From a virus: a stretch of 40,542 nt of DNA. Of this stretch, positions 25,749 through 33,544 are shown piece by piece. The notes below the pieces were generated by a model that did no database searches, had not been told where the DNA came from, and saw only the letters and a list, made by a program, of their open reading frames with translations. The translations under genes were made by a program, and so were the position numbers. Each line of letters begins with the position of its first letter. Positions within the stretch are counted from its first letter, which is position 1. The stretch lies in IMG/VR virus record IMGVR_UViG_3300020469_000097, positions 1-40,542 of that record; one strand, given 5' to 3'.

Positions 25749-26241
25749 AAAGAATACTAAAACACTATGGCACATGGCATTTACCATTCCCGATATTGAT
25801 GAGGGCATTCGTTGGTATTGTGATGTGTTGGGTTGTTTATTTTGCCAACGCTTCACTATATCAACAGAGGATAATGGTAGGTCTAGCGGTTTCATAATGT
25901 CAATGGCAGGGCATCACATATCTGTCTTAGAGGGTGCAACATCAGTTCCACAACCTAACTCAAGATTACCAAGACACAACGGTCTAGTATTCTTAGATAG
26001 ACAGGAATATTTTGATCTTATCAATCATTGTAAGGCACACTCAGAGATCAATGTAATTGATTCTAAGTACAATTTCCTCATACCTAAAAAGATTAGACCA
26101 GAAGAAGCACACTTGCATGGTCAGAATGTAAGATGTCACAGAACCACGATAAAAGACCCCTTTGACAATTGGATAGAGTTCAAGTATTATTCATATGAGA
26201 ATGAGATACATTCACAAAATTTAGATCAAATAAAGAAATGA
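25732..26241 (+). CDS. VOC-superfamily (glyoxalase/dioxygenase-like) protein
   Basis: A 169-aa protein with one VOC repeat pair. It begins near WHMAFTIPDIDEGIRWYCDVLG and ends with TTIKDPFDNWIEFKYY, the classical start and finish of the fold. The four metal-ligand positions of the family can be read as H14, E67, H82 and E149. Substrate not known; members include glyoxalase I, fosfomycin resistance proteins and dioxygenases. The listed start is a GTG at 25732 because it keeps the ligand H14; the first ATG (25774) lies just after it. The leader is very short and a dyad covers the GTG, so the start is uncertain. The end overlaps the next gene (ATGA). Confidence 0.75.
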   Translation: MNILSQKNTKTLWHMAFTIPDIDEGIRWYCDVLGCLFCQRFTISTEDNGRSSGFIMSMAGHHISVLEGATSVPQPNSRLPRHNGLVFLDRQEYFDLINHCKAHSEINVIDSKYNFLIPKKIRPEEAHLHGQNVRCHRTTIKDPFDNWIEFKYYSYENEIHSQNLDQIKK

Positions 26242-26594
26242 GTCAAACTAATTTCCGTCAATGGAATCAACAACCAACTGAAATGTTTGACAAGAAATGG
26301 CAAACAGGAATGTGTGTTGAGTTCGGTCAAGAGCATAAACCTGAATATGGAATAATACGTCTCAACATGGGTTGTAGTATGAGTATATTAGTAGCATGTG
26401 GTTCTGGTGGAGAAGAAAGACCTAAACGTGATGTGCATGTAATCATAACACCTGTTATAAGATTGGTAGAATGTGATGTTAGTAAACTACCAGACAGTAT
26501 CAGGTATTGTAAACATGACCAACGTATTGTAGATAATGAAGAACTAGCAATATCACACACAATAGAAAAAAGAGAAGAGGTCATATCATACTAA
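26238..26594 (+). CDS. Hypothetical protein coupled to the VOC gene
   Basis: A 118-aa soluble protein, start overlapping the VOC stop by 4 bases. It includes GIIRLNMGCSMSILVACGSG, a basic EERPKRDVHVIITP segment and a charged helical tail. No family recognised. The first copy of the 24-bp dyad begins one base after its stop. Confidence 0.7.
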   Translation: MSQTNFRQWNQQPTEMFDKKWQTGMCVEFGQEHKPEYGIIRLNMGCSMSILVACGSGGEERPKRDVHVIITPVIRLVECDVSKLPDSIRYCKHDQRIVDNEELAISHTIEKREEVISY

Positions 26595-26618
26595 TGTGCC
26601 AATAATAATATTGTCACA
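26595..26618. promoter_or_regulatory. 24-bp dyad, copy 1 (before the HEXXH/VWA gene)
   Basis: Arms TGTGCCAAT and ATTGTCACA, 6 bases apart, starting on the base after the upstream TAA. Right end 58 bases before the ATG at 26677. A likely extended -10, TGC-TATACT, has its hexamer at 26647-26652, 28 bases after the dyad. Two further perfect dyads lie in between: ATGGTA-GAT-TACCAT (26622-26636) and TGCTAT-ACTA-ATAGCA (26644-26659), the last covering the -10. Confidence 0.7.
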
Positions 26619-26676
26619 CATATGGTAGATTACCATTTGTATTTGCTATACTAATAGCATAACGAATCAAATACAA

Positions 26677-28917
26677 ATGACTGTCAACATCGAAATCAAA
26701 GGCAATCTTGCTAAACTACTCGCAACAGAGAATTTGTTGATCGAGCATAAGAAGGTAGATACAGCATCATTTGATGTTGAGCGTAGAGTTCTTACACTAC
26801 CACAATGGAAAATCGATAGTGACTATGTATATGACATGCTCGTAGCACACGAGGTTGGTCATGCACTTCATACACCTAACCGTAACTTTACTATAGAGGA
26901 AAAATATAAAGGTTTACCATTTGATTATGTCAATGTGGTAGAGGATGCAAGAATAGAGAAACTAATGAAACAGAGATTTGCAGGTCTCAATAAAGATTTC
27001 TACAAAGGATACGAGGAATTACATGCTATTGACTTCTTTCAAATAGAAAATCAAGAAATCAATGATTTGAAACTTATTGACAGAGTCAATCTATATTTCA
27101 AAGTTGGTGCATATCTTTGTATTGATTTTACTGACGAGGAGAATCAACTTATTACAGAGATCTCTCAAGCAGAAACATTCGATGAGGTTCTTGATCTATC
27201 TCTCAAAATGTACAAGATGGGTAAAGAACAAAAAGAAACTATCGAACAATTATTATCATCAAAGTTGGGTCAAGAGGGTATGAATGGAATACCAATGAAT
27301 ATGGACTCTGATTCTAATAATGACTCTGATGAGACTCAAGATGATGAAAATGGTCAGGTACAAACACCCTCTAACGATGCTGAAAATGGCGAGGAATCAA
27401 CTGTATCAAACAAGTCTCAAGGAGAGACACCAGTAGAGGACGAGGACTTAGATGAGGAAACACATGGTCTTCAAAAGAAAGCAGGGAATCATAACGACTT
27501 AGACGTATCATCTACCCAGAAATCATTTGATGGTAATGTTCAATCACTCAACAACCAAGATGCAAGAGAAACTAATTATGTCACTATACCAGAATTGAAT
27601 CTTGATACAGTAGAGGTCACATTTGATGTTATCAAAAATGCACTTCACAAACATTTCATTGATAAAGATGAAGAGCAAGATACAAATAGTGAGAAATACT
27701 TCACAGAGCAAGTTGACATACAACTCACAAGATATAATGAGCATAAGAACAAGTCACGCAAAGATGTCAACAACCTAGTCAAAGAGTTTGAAATGAAGAA
27801 ATCAGCAGACTCATATTCTAGACAGGCAACAGCAAGAACAGGTATGCTTGACATGAACAAGTTACACACATACAAGTATAACGAGGACATATTCAAGAAA
27901 GTAACAACAATTCCAGAGGGCAAGAATCATGGTCTTATGTTCTTACTTGACTGGTCTGGTTCTATGCACTATCAGTTGAATGATACAGTAAAACAACTAT
28001 TCAATCTAGTATGGTTCTGTCGTAAGGTCAGCATACCATTTGAAGTATATGCCTTTACAAATGATTCACACAGACTGAACCCACATACTAGGATAGATGA
28101 GCGTGGTTATGAAACTTATGAAACACATCAAATAGAGAAAATGGGAGACTTATTTGTAGAGGGTTCATTCCGTATGGTAAACATACTATCATCTACTCAA
28201 AGAGGTAGAGACTTAGATGATATGATGAAGTTGCTATGGTTACAGACTCATGCTATCTCAGGTCATTATTACAGACCACTATCAAACTTCAATCTAAGTG
28301 GTACACCATTGAATGAAGCAATTATAGCAAGTGGTCAGATTATCAAACGACTCATCAAGAGAGAATCACTACAAAAATGTCATTGCGTAATTCTAACTGA
28401 TGGCGAGGGGTTTCACTCTAATCACTTGACATATGGTTCTAACTGGGATGGAGAGAAAAGAGTAGTTGATACGTCCAGAACAGTTGCAAGATCAGTATGT
28501 CCACAAGAGACCATAATAAGGCAAGGCACTAAGACTTTCACAGGTGGTCAGAATGAGTCAGAGTTTACATGTGCCTTAGTCAAAGCAATCAAAGCAGATT
28601 TACCTAACGTATCATTCTTAGGTATTAGAATCTTAGAAAGAGATTACTTTAGTTTCTACATGAGATATGCAAGAAAAGCATTTGATACTTTCGAGGAAAT
28701 GAAGAAACAAAACAAAAAGAATGGACTAATTGATTTTACTACAGATACTTTCGATCATTGGTTCTGTTTATCATCTAATAAGTTACAGGCAAGTGATGAG
28801 TTAGAGGTCAAAGAGGGTGCTGTAAAGCGTGACATATCAACCGCTTTCAAGAGAATGAACAGAGGTAAAAAGACCAACAGAGTTATGGTTAGACAGTTCA
28901 TAGATCAAATTGCATAG
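26677..28917 (+). CDS. HEXXH metallopeptidase-like/VWA-domain protein (CobT-like partner)
   Basis: A 746-aa soluble protein. Residues 56-63 read VAHEVGHALH: a zinc-metallopeptidase HEXXH (H58, E59, H62). NVVEDARIEKLM follows about 25 residues later, and E89 could be the third ligand. Residues about 215-300 are a low-complexity acidic linker (SDSNNDSDETQDDENG). Residues about 415-600 form a VWA domain with an intact MIDAS: D425-W-S427-G-S429 (FLLDWSGSM), GTPLNEAI, and D575 in VILTDGEG. This matches the architecture of CobT-type or MoxR-associated VWA proteins, which act with an AAA+ partner; that partner is the next gene. The HEXXH makes it different from plain cobaltochelatase CobT and suggests a protease, or a metal-handling remodelling factor. 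The gene starts a short operon driven by the dyad-containing promoter. Confidence 0.8.
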   Translation: MTVNIEIKGNLAKLLATENLLIEHKKVDTASFDVERRVLTLPQWKIDSDYVYDMLVAHEVGHALHTPNRNFTIEEKYKGLPFDYVNVVEDARIEKLMKQRFAGLNKDFYKGYEELHAIDFFQIENQEINDLKLIDRVNLYFKVGAYLCIDFTDEENQLITEISQAETFDEVLDLSLKMYKMGKEQKETIEQLLSSKLGQEGMNGIPMNMDSDSNNDSDETQDDENGQVQTPSNDAENGEESTVSNKSQGETPVEDEDLDEETHGLQKKAGNHNDLDVSSTQKSFDGNVQSLNNQDARETNYVTIPELNLDTVEVTFDVIKNALHKHFIDKDEEQDTNSEKYFTEQVDIQLTRYNEHKNKSRKDVNNLVKEFEMKKSADSYSRQATARTGMLDMNKLHTYKYNEDIFKKVTTIPEGKNHGLMFLLDWSGSMHYQLNDTVKQLFNLVWFCRKVSIPFEVYAFTNDSHRLNPHTRIDERGYETYETHQIEKMGDLFVEGSFRMVNILSSTQRGRDLDDMMKLLWLQTHAISGHYYRPLSNFNLSGTPLNEAIIASGQIIKRLIKRESLQKCHCVILTDGEGFHSNHLTYGSNWDGEKRVVDTSRTVARSVCPQETIIRQGTKTFTGGQNESEFTCALVKAIKADLPNVSFLGIRILERDYFSFYMRYARKAFDTFEEMKKQNKKNGLIDFTTDTFDHWFCLSSNKLQASDELEVKEGAVKRDISTAFKRMNRGKKTNRVMVRQFIDQIA

Positions 28918-28941
28918 TGTGACAGTTGAAATTAGTGGCAC
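28918..28941. promoter_or_regulatory. 24-bp dyad, copy 2 (before the cobS-type gene)
   Basis: Left arm TGTGACAGT is perfect; the right arm GTGGCACA is degenerate (AYTGTCMCA expected). It starts on the base after the TAG of the VWA gene. Right end 58 bases before the ATG at 29000, with -10 TATAAT 29 bases after it. Confidence 0.55.
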
Positions 28942-28947
28942 AACATA

Positions 28948-28976
28948 TTGTTATGTCACTTTCCTTATAGTATAAT
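28948..28976 (+). promoter_or_regulatory. Sigma70-type promoter of the AAA+ gene
   Basis: TTGTTA (28948-28953), exactly 17 bases, TATAAT (28971-28976). Unlike the other dyad promoters, this leader carries a clear ribosome site AGGAG (28991-28995), 4 bases before the ATG. The -35 box lies 6 bases after the right end of the dyad. Confidence 0.65.
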
Positions 28977-28999
28977 AGAATCATAAACAAAGGAGATTT

Positions 29000-30148
29000 A
29001 TGCCTACCACTTACGACAGTAACTTTCACATTGACAACATTGTGGAACAATATGGTAAGAAACTTGACTCTGATATGGTAAAGGCATATTGTGATGCTAA
29101 CCCTATCGGTTATCAAACTATTACTAAATTCTTGAACAAGTACAAGACAAAACGTGGTCATTGGAATATTACCACGTCTCAAGCAAAGGCAAAACTTGAG
29201 CAAACATTCAATGAACCAACATTTGTACAAGAACCAGTCTCAGTACCTACAAATGTAGGACTAGGCAAAACTACTATTGATATAGAAAACCTAGTACCTC
29301 AGAAAGACCCAACTTTTGTTAGGTTCGGTCAGTTTCCTGATCTCAAGAAAGTGATCTCATCTAAACTATTCTATCCTGTATTCATTACAGGTATGTCTGG
29401 TAACGGTAAAACATTCGGTGTTGAGCAAGCATGTGCTGATACTGGTAGAGAACTAATCAGAGTCAATATCACAGTTGAGACTGATGAGGACGATTTGATC
29501 GGTGGTTTCAGACTTGTGAATGGTCAAACAGTATGGCATAACGGTGCTGTTATCGAAGCACTAGAGCGTGGTGCTATCTTATTACTTGATGAGATTGACT
29601 TAGCATCTAACAAGATCATGTGCCTACAGTCCATACTAGAGGGTAAGGGAGTATTTCTCAAAAAGATTGGAGAGTATGTTCAACCTAAAGATGGTTTCAA
29701 TGTCATTGCTACTGCTAACACAAAGGGTAAGGGTAGTGATGATGGTAGGTTCATAGGAACTAACGTACTCAATGAAGCATTTCTTGAGAGATTCCCAATT
29801 ACATTTGAGCAAGAGTATCCTACAGTTCAGACTGAAATCAAGATACTCAAGGCACTATCAGAGTCACTCAAGATTCCAATGATAGGAGAGCATGAGACAT
29901 TCATCAAACATCTATGTGACTGGTCAGACATAGTTCGCAGAACATTCAAAGAGGGTGGAGTTGATGAGATTATCTCAACTAGACGTCTCACACACATTAT
30001 CAGAGCGTACTCTATTTTTGGTAACAAAGAGAAATCAGTCAACATATGTCTCAATAGATTTGATGATGAAACTAAGGAGTCATTCTGGAGTCTATATACT
30101 AAACTAGATGATACTGTACAAACTGATACAGATAATACAAATGAATGA
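29000..30148 (+). CDS. cobS: MoxR/CobS-type AAA+ ATPase
   Basis: A 382-aa protein. Residues about 1-75 are a small helical N-domain. The AAA+ core carries Walker A GMSGNGKT (131-138), Walker B ILLLDEID (193-200), sensor I VIATANT, and LNEAFLERFPI with the likely arginine finger. This is the gene widely annotated in cyanophages as cobS (cobaltochelatase subunit). The neighbouring VWA protein makes the pair a textbook AAA+/VWA module, in which the ATPase remodels substrates presented through the VWA protein. A cobalamin role is the traditional reading; no CobN-type subunit is present here, so protein remodelling is equally possible. A small gene overlaps its end by 8 bases. Confidence 0.85.
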   Translation: MPTTYDSNFHIDNIVEQYGKKLDSDMVKAYCDANPIGYQTITKFLNKYKTKRGHWNITTSQAKAKLEQTFNEPTFVQEPVSVPTNVGLGKTTIDIENLVPQKDPTFVRFGQFPDLKKVISSKLFYPVFITGMSGNGKTFGVEQACADTGRELIRVNITVETDEDDLIGGFRLVNGQTVWHNGAVIEALERGAILLLDEIDLASNKIMCLQSILEGKGVFLKKIGEYVQPKDGFNVIATANTKGKGSDDGRFIGTNVLNEAFLERFPITFEQEYPTVQTEIKILKALSESLKIPMIGEHETFIKHLCDWSDIVRRTFKEGGVDEIISTRRLTHIIRAYSIFGNKEKSVNICLNRFDDETKESFWSLYTKLDDTVQTDTDNTNE

Positions 30149-30257
30149 TGAAGACATAGTGTTTATCCCTGATGAGTCACTTGACATACAGTTCACACCT
30201 GATGTCAAGTATACCTCAGAGGAAATCCAAGAGTTTATGGAATTGTTGGAAGATTGA
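30141..30257 (+). CDS. Very small acidic protein
   Basis: A 38-aa frame starting at the ATG 30141, eight bases before the end of the AAA+ gene, and ending at TGA 30255-30257. The product (NDEDIVFIPDESLDIQF, then EEIQEFMELLED) is strongly acidic. Support comes from the tight coupling; function unknown. Confidence 0.45.
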   Translation: MNDEDIVFIPDESLDIQFTPDVKYTSEEIQEFMELLED

Positions 30258-30259
30258 AT

Positions 30260-30309
30260 TGTTACCATTTCGTAACATTACTTGATTACTGAAACAGATC
30301 AAGTATAAT
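30260..30309 (+). promoter_or_regulatory. Promoter region with two dyads
   Basis: Dyad TGTTAC-N6-GTAACA (30260-30277), then -35 TTGATT (30282-30287), 16 bases, -10 TATAAT (30304-30309). A second dyad, CTTGAT and ATCAAG (30281-30303), spans the -35/-10 spacer like an operator. A second TATAAT at 30339-30344 lies 25 bases before the ATG at 30370, the spacing typical of the small genes further on. Confidence 0.5.
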
Positions 30310-30369
30310 GGACACATAGGCAGACATGTCGTAAGTCCTATAATCACAATACGCATAATACAAATCATT

Positions 30370-30588
30370 ATGAAAATCACAGGGTCAAGTGCAATCGCTG
30401 AAGTAAACTTCAAAGATGATTCTAATGTAGGTATCATTTTCACTTCTCAAAACAAAGAGTACATGTTCAAGGCAACTGACATAGACTTAGTTACAAGAGA
30501 AGTTACAACAGCAAACTCTGACAAGAATCAATCTGTAGGTAGATTGATAAATGGTTACAAGAGATCTGGACAACTATCAGAAGTATAG
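30370..30588 (+). CDS. KTSC-domain-like small protein
   Basis: A 72-aa protein. ITGSSAIAEVNFKDDSNVGI, then IFTSQNKEYMFKATDI fits the KTSC fold (SSxIxxVxY, a strand, xFxNGxxYxYxxV), and the C-terminal GRLINGYKRSGQL corresponds to its closing IRxxY region. The molecular role of KTSC proteins is unclear (they are linked to RNA or translation factors). It is a monocistronic unit between a promoter and a strong terminator, which suggests high, independent expression. Confidence 0.7.
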   Translation: MKITGSSAIAEVNFKDDSNVGIIFTSQNKEYMFKATDIDLVTREVTTANSDKNQSVGRLINGYKRSGQLSEV

Positions 30589-30627
30589 TTCCAGTAGGTA
30601 CAACTGAATAATACTATACACCTTATT

Positions 30628-30658
30628 ACCCCTGACTTCAGTTAGGGGTTTCTCTTTT
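30628..30658 (+). terminator. Intrinsic terminator
   Basis: Stem ACCCCTGAC (30628-30636), loop TTCA, GTTAGGGGT (30641-30649; one G-T pair), followed by TTCTCTTTT. It is the strongest terminator in the window and separates the KTSC-like gene from the nuclease/methyltransferase operon. Confidence 0.88.
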
Positions 30659-30661
30659 CAT

Positions 30662-30742
30662 ATGCCATTTATCATCATAGGTTCAACCCTATTCTTTACA
30701 TACACATACTACCTACTCAGGAAGTATAACCCACATCAATAA
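30662..30742 (+). CDS. 26-aa hydrophobic peptide
   Basis: ATG at 30662, four bases after the terminator T-run, to TAA 30740-30742. The product PFIIIGSTLFFTYTYYLLRK would span a membrane once with a positive cytosolic end. There is no visible ribosome site and the case is weak. Confidence 0.3.
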   Translation: MPFIIIGSTLFFTYTYYLLRKYNPHQ

Positions 30743-30749
30743 CTTTATA

Positions 30750-30908
30750 ATGAACAACATACCATTCTACGAATTTCCAGACTTTCCAATTCTTTATATT
30801 GGTTTCTTTGGTATATTATTCACACTTGTGCTATTATACTTTGTAAACAGAGCATACTTTGAGAGTCCTCTAAACATGGATATATTTCAAGATAAAGAGG
30901 AAAAATGA
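30750..30908 (+). CDS. 52-aa single-pass membrane protein
   Basis: ATG at 30750, TGA at 30906-30908 overlapping the nuclease start (ATGA). The product has an aromatic N-terminus (NNIPFYEFPDFPILY), a membrane segment IGFFGILFTLVLLYFV and an acidic tail ending DKEEK. The ATGA coupling to the nuclease gene supports it as a real gene of that operon. It could tether the operon's product to the membrane; no family recognised. Confidence 0.6.
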   Translation: MNNIPFYEFPDFPILYIGFFGILFTLVLLYFVNRAYFESPLNMDIFQDKEEK

Positions 30909-31441
30909 CTCATATTATAAAGGAAGCATGGATAGGGAACTACATCACATATGATGATGTTATTCACAATAGAGATATTGACCCCTATGCTGACTCTTCA
31001 TTCAAACCTATCAAAGACCTATCATCAAAGCGTAAGGGTAGATTCTTTGAAGTACTCACAGAGGAATATTGTGAGAATTTAGGATTGACAGTATCTAAAC
31101 CACAGAACACCGATCATGATACTATTATCAATGGTAAGAAAGTTGAGATCAAGGGTTCTTTTAGATGGGTAGTTGATGGTCAACTCAAAAACTACCGTTG
31201 GCAACAGATTAGACCATCACAAGACTACGAGGTTATGATCTTCTTAGCACTAGACCCTGATAATATTAGATTCTATGGTGCTAATAAGAAAGAGGTTGCT
31301 GATTTTGTGACAATACAGGACGAAAATGGCAACTTTCCATATAATCAACATGGTGGGATGACAGTCAACTCAGGTTGTTTTAGAATTGACGGATATCCTA
31401 AAGACTTTCCATTTATGAGATCAATTACGGAGTTTTTATGA
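30905..31441 (+). CDS. PD-(D/E)XK nuclease-like protein (restriction endonuclease candidate)
   Basis: A 178-aa protein. A helix with GRFFEVLTEEYCENLG is followed by TDHDTIINGKKVEIKGSF, the PD-(D/E)XK core: D72, then E81-I82-K83 in a beta hairpin, with E49 of FFEV as a possible extra acidic ligand. After it come WQQIRPSQDYEVMIFLAL and NIRFYGANKKEV, the usual next strand and helix of type II restriction enzymes. Length is in the range of small type II enzymes. It overlaps a methyltransferase gene by 4 bases, and a second methyltransferase follows, so the natural reading is a restriction-modification cassette. Alternatively it could degrade host DNA during infection. Confidence 0.7.
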   Translation: MTHIIKEAWIGNYITYDDVIHNRDIDPYADSSFKPIKDLSSKRKGRFFEVLTEEYCENLGLTVSKPQNTDHDTIINGKKVEIKGSFRWVVDGQLKNYRWQQIRPSQDYEVMIFLALDPDNIRFYGANKKEVADFVTIQDENGNFPYNQHGGMTVNSGCFRIDGYPKDFPFMRSITEFL

Positions 31442-32205
31442 ATAGAAACACCATTGCCAATACAGACTGTTTACAATTCCTGAGAACACTACCTGACAAG
31501 TCAGTTGATCTCGTACTAACTGACCCCCCATACTTCATAGGTTTTGATGGTGGTAAGGGTTGGGATTCAACATGGAATAGTAATGAGGAGTATATCTTAT
31601 GGTGTATGGAGTGGACTAGAGAATGTATTAGAGTTCTGAAAGATGAGAGAATGTTGGTAGTCTGGGGAACTCTCAAAACTGAAGCATTTCTACTTTATAA
31701 GATAGAACTCAATAAAACTCAAGGCATCACATCACAAAACGAGATAATCTGGTCTTATAATTGGGGTGGTAGATCTCCCAATAACTTTGCTCGTAAGCAT
31801 GAGTACGCATGGTGCTATTCAAAAGGAGATCAGTTTCTATTCAATGCTGATGATGTCAGAGTTGAGAGAAAGGTCACTAAGAACATGAGAACAGGTCAGG
31901 ACTATACTAAGGGAACTATACCCACATGTATATGGGAGAAGAACAACCACACCACATCTAAGGACTATTGTGGTTGGCATGCTACAACTAAGAACCTAGA
32001 AATCTTAGAGCGTATCATAAGAGCATACACCAACGAAAATGATGTTGTTCTTGACTGTTTCATGGGTAGTGGTTCAACTGCAATAGCATCTAAGTTATGC
32101 AATAGAGATTACATAGGGTGTGAAAGGGATAAAGAATATCATAATAAACTTATTGATAGAGTCAATAGTTATGATAGAATAAACACACTATCATCAATAT
32201 TATGA
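31438..32205 (+). CDS. DNA adenine-N6-type methyltransferase (DPPY)
   Basis: A 255-aa protein. Catalytic motif IV is TDPPYFIG at residues 28-35 and SAM-binding motif I is DCFMGSGST at residues 206-214. Motif IV before motif I gives the beta-class order. Motif X residues around YIGCERDKEY follow. DPPY is typical of adenine-N6 enzymes. It starts on the stop of the nuclease gene (ATGA) and overlaps the next methyltransferase by 4 bases. Specificity cannot be read. Confidence 0.85.
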   Translation: MNRNTIANTDCLQFLRTLPDKSVDLVLTDPPYFIGFDGGKGWDSTWNSNEEYILWCMEWTRECIRVLKDERMLVVWGTLKTEAFLLYKIELNKTQGITSQNEIIWSYNWGGRSPNNFARKHEYAWCYSKGDQFLFNADDVRVERKVTKNMRTGQDYTKGTIPTCIWEKNNHTTSKDYCGWHATTKNLEILERIIRAYTNENDVVLDCFMGSGSTAIASKLCNRDYIGCERDKEYHNKLIDRVNSYDRINTLSSIL

Positions 32206-33155
32206 AAGACATAGTACTTTATGGAGACTGTAGAGAAACCATAAAAAAGATTTCTTCACCCATTCAAATGTGTGTTACTTCTCCCCCTTACTATGGACTA
32301 AGGGATTATGGTGGAGAAGAGTCACAAATAGGACAAGAACAGAGTCCAGAAGAGTATATTGATCAGTTAGTAAAAGTATTCAGAGAAGTCAAAGATAAAC
32401 TAAATGATGATGGCACTCTATGGGTAAACATAGGAGACTCTTACTATAACTATAGACCTAGTAAAGGTAAATCATATGTAAAACAAACTCTTAGTAAGAC
32501 TAAGCAAGATTTACCAGACTATAGTAGCAAGAGAAATAATAAACTATCAAATCTCAAAGAGAAAGACTTGATAGGCATACCATTTATGCTTGCCTTTGCA
32601 CTAAGGAATGATGGGTGGTATCTTAGACAGGATATTATATGGCATAAACCTAATCCAATGCCAGAGTCAGTAAAGGATAGATGTACTAAATCACATGAGT
32701 ATATCTTTTTATTATCAAAGAACAAAAAGTATTACTACGACAATGAAGCAATCAAAGAACCCGCAAAAGACTGGGGAACAAGAGACCGCACTAAAGGTAA
32801 GTACCATAATACTGGTAGTGGGTTATCTCCTCATAGTGGTTTATCCAAGTCTTATGACAGGAAAAATAAGCGTGATGTTTGGTCAGTAACAAATAAACCA
32901 TACAAACATGCTCACTTCGCTACATTCCCCCCTGACCTGATTGAACCCTGTATCCTAGCAGGAAGTAAAGAGGGAGACATAGTATTAGACCCATTCATGG
33001 GTAGTGGTACGACTGCTATGGTTGCTAAACAACATAACAGACATTATATCGGTTGTGAGTTACATGATAACTATAAAGACCTGATTGAACAACGTGTGCC
33101 AGTTGAAATATCGTCACAAGACATAGATAATCCCCTTACACAAATGCTATACTAG
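32202..33155 (+). CDS. DNA cytosine-N4-type methyltransferase (SPPY)
   Basis: A 317-aa protein. Motif IV is TSPPYYGLRDYG at residues 26-37, the TSPPY form usual in cytosine-N4 enzymes, and motif I is LDPFMGSGTT at residues 262-271 with YIGCELH after it (beta class). A recognition-type insert occupies residues about 85-230. It overlaps the preceding methyltransferase by 4 bases, so nuclease, adenine and cytosine enzymes are translated together. A structured hairpin follows the stop. Confidence 0.85.
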   Translation: MKDIVLYGDCRETIKKISSPIQMCVTSPPYYGLRDYGGEESQIGQEQSPEEYIDQLVKVFREVKDKLNDDGTLWVNIGDSYYNYRPSKGKSYVKQTLSKTKQDLPDYSSKRNNKLSNLKEKDLIGIPFMLAFALRNDGWYLRQDIIWHKPNPMPESVKDRCTKSHEYIFLLSKNKKYYYDNEAIKEPAKDWGTRDRTKGKYHNTGSGLSPHSGLSKSYDRKNKRDVWSVTNKPYKHAHFATFPPDLIEPCILAGSKEGDIVLDPFMGSGTTAMVAKQHNRHYIGCELHDNYKDLIEQRVPVEISSQDIDNPLTQMLY

Positions 33156-33163
33156 AACCATAG

Positions 33164-33206
33164 CAAAGATGCAAACACTCACAAGTGCTTTGGGATACCA
33201 TCTTTG
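33164..33206 (+). terminator. Two-level hairpin after the methyltransferase operon
   Basis: Outer stem CAAAGATG (33164-33171) with CATCTTTG (33199-33206), inner stem CAAACACT with AGTG-C-TTTG around a CACA loop. It is followed by TTATTCTATT rather than a T-run, so it may end or stabilise the upstream mRNA. The next gene begins 21 bases later. Confidence 0.5.
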
Positions 33207-33227
33207 TTATTCTATTACATCATTATC

Positions 33228-33395
33228 ATGGAAACTCAAGAACCAGAATACATCACTCTTACGAATGGTCATCATATTGTTGAGACCACAAGAGAAGATC
33301 TGATAGAAGTTGAAAAACTATGTGCAGAGTATCAAATCACTCTAGACTATTATTTGTTTGAGTTTATGATATTCGAGGATGAACCACAACTATGA
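33228..33395 (+). CDS. Small hypothetical protein
   Basis: A 55-aa acidic protein from the ATG at 33228 (METQEPEYITLTNG onward), chosen over an in-frame upstream ATG (33204) that lies inside the hairpin. No Shine-Dalgarno site: the leader ends CATTATCATG, like other small genes here. First of a string of tightly coupled genes; family unknown. Confidence 0.65.
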   Translation: METQEPEYITLTNGHHIVETTREDLIEVEKLCAEYQITLDYYLFEFMIFEDEPQL

Positions 33396-33544
33396 AAACA
33401 TCAGAATTTCTTGATGAGGTTTATTTCCTCGCATGGGGAAGCAATGACCCATACACCTATGATATGTCATTTGAGAAAACCCTTGAGAGACTCAAAGATG
33501 AAATGGGTTTTGAATACGATAACCAAGAGGAGAATGACTCATGA
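33392..33544 (+). CDS. Small hypothetical protein
   Basis: A 50-aa frame, ATG overlapping the previous stop (ATGA) and TGA overlapping the next start. The product is acidic with aromatic residues (VYFLAWGSNDPYTYDMSFEK). The 4-base overlaps on both sides are the evidence; function unknown. Confidence 0.6.
   Translation: MKTSEFLDEVYFLAWGSNDPYTYDMSFEKTLERLKDEMGFEYDNQEENDS

Noticed and set aside
30260-30277. TGTTAC-N6-GTAACA as a tenth copy of the 24-bp dyad
   Set aside because: The arms differ (GTTAC instead of GTGACA) and the distance to the -10 does not match.
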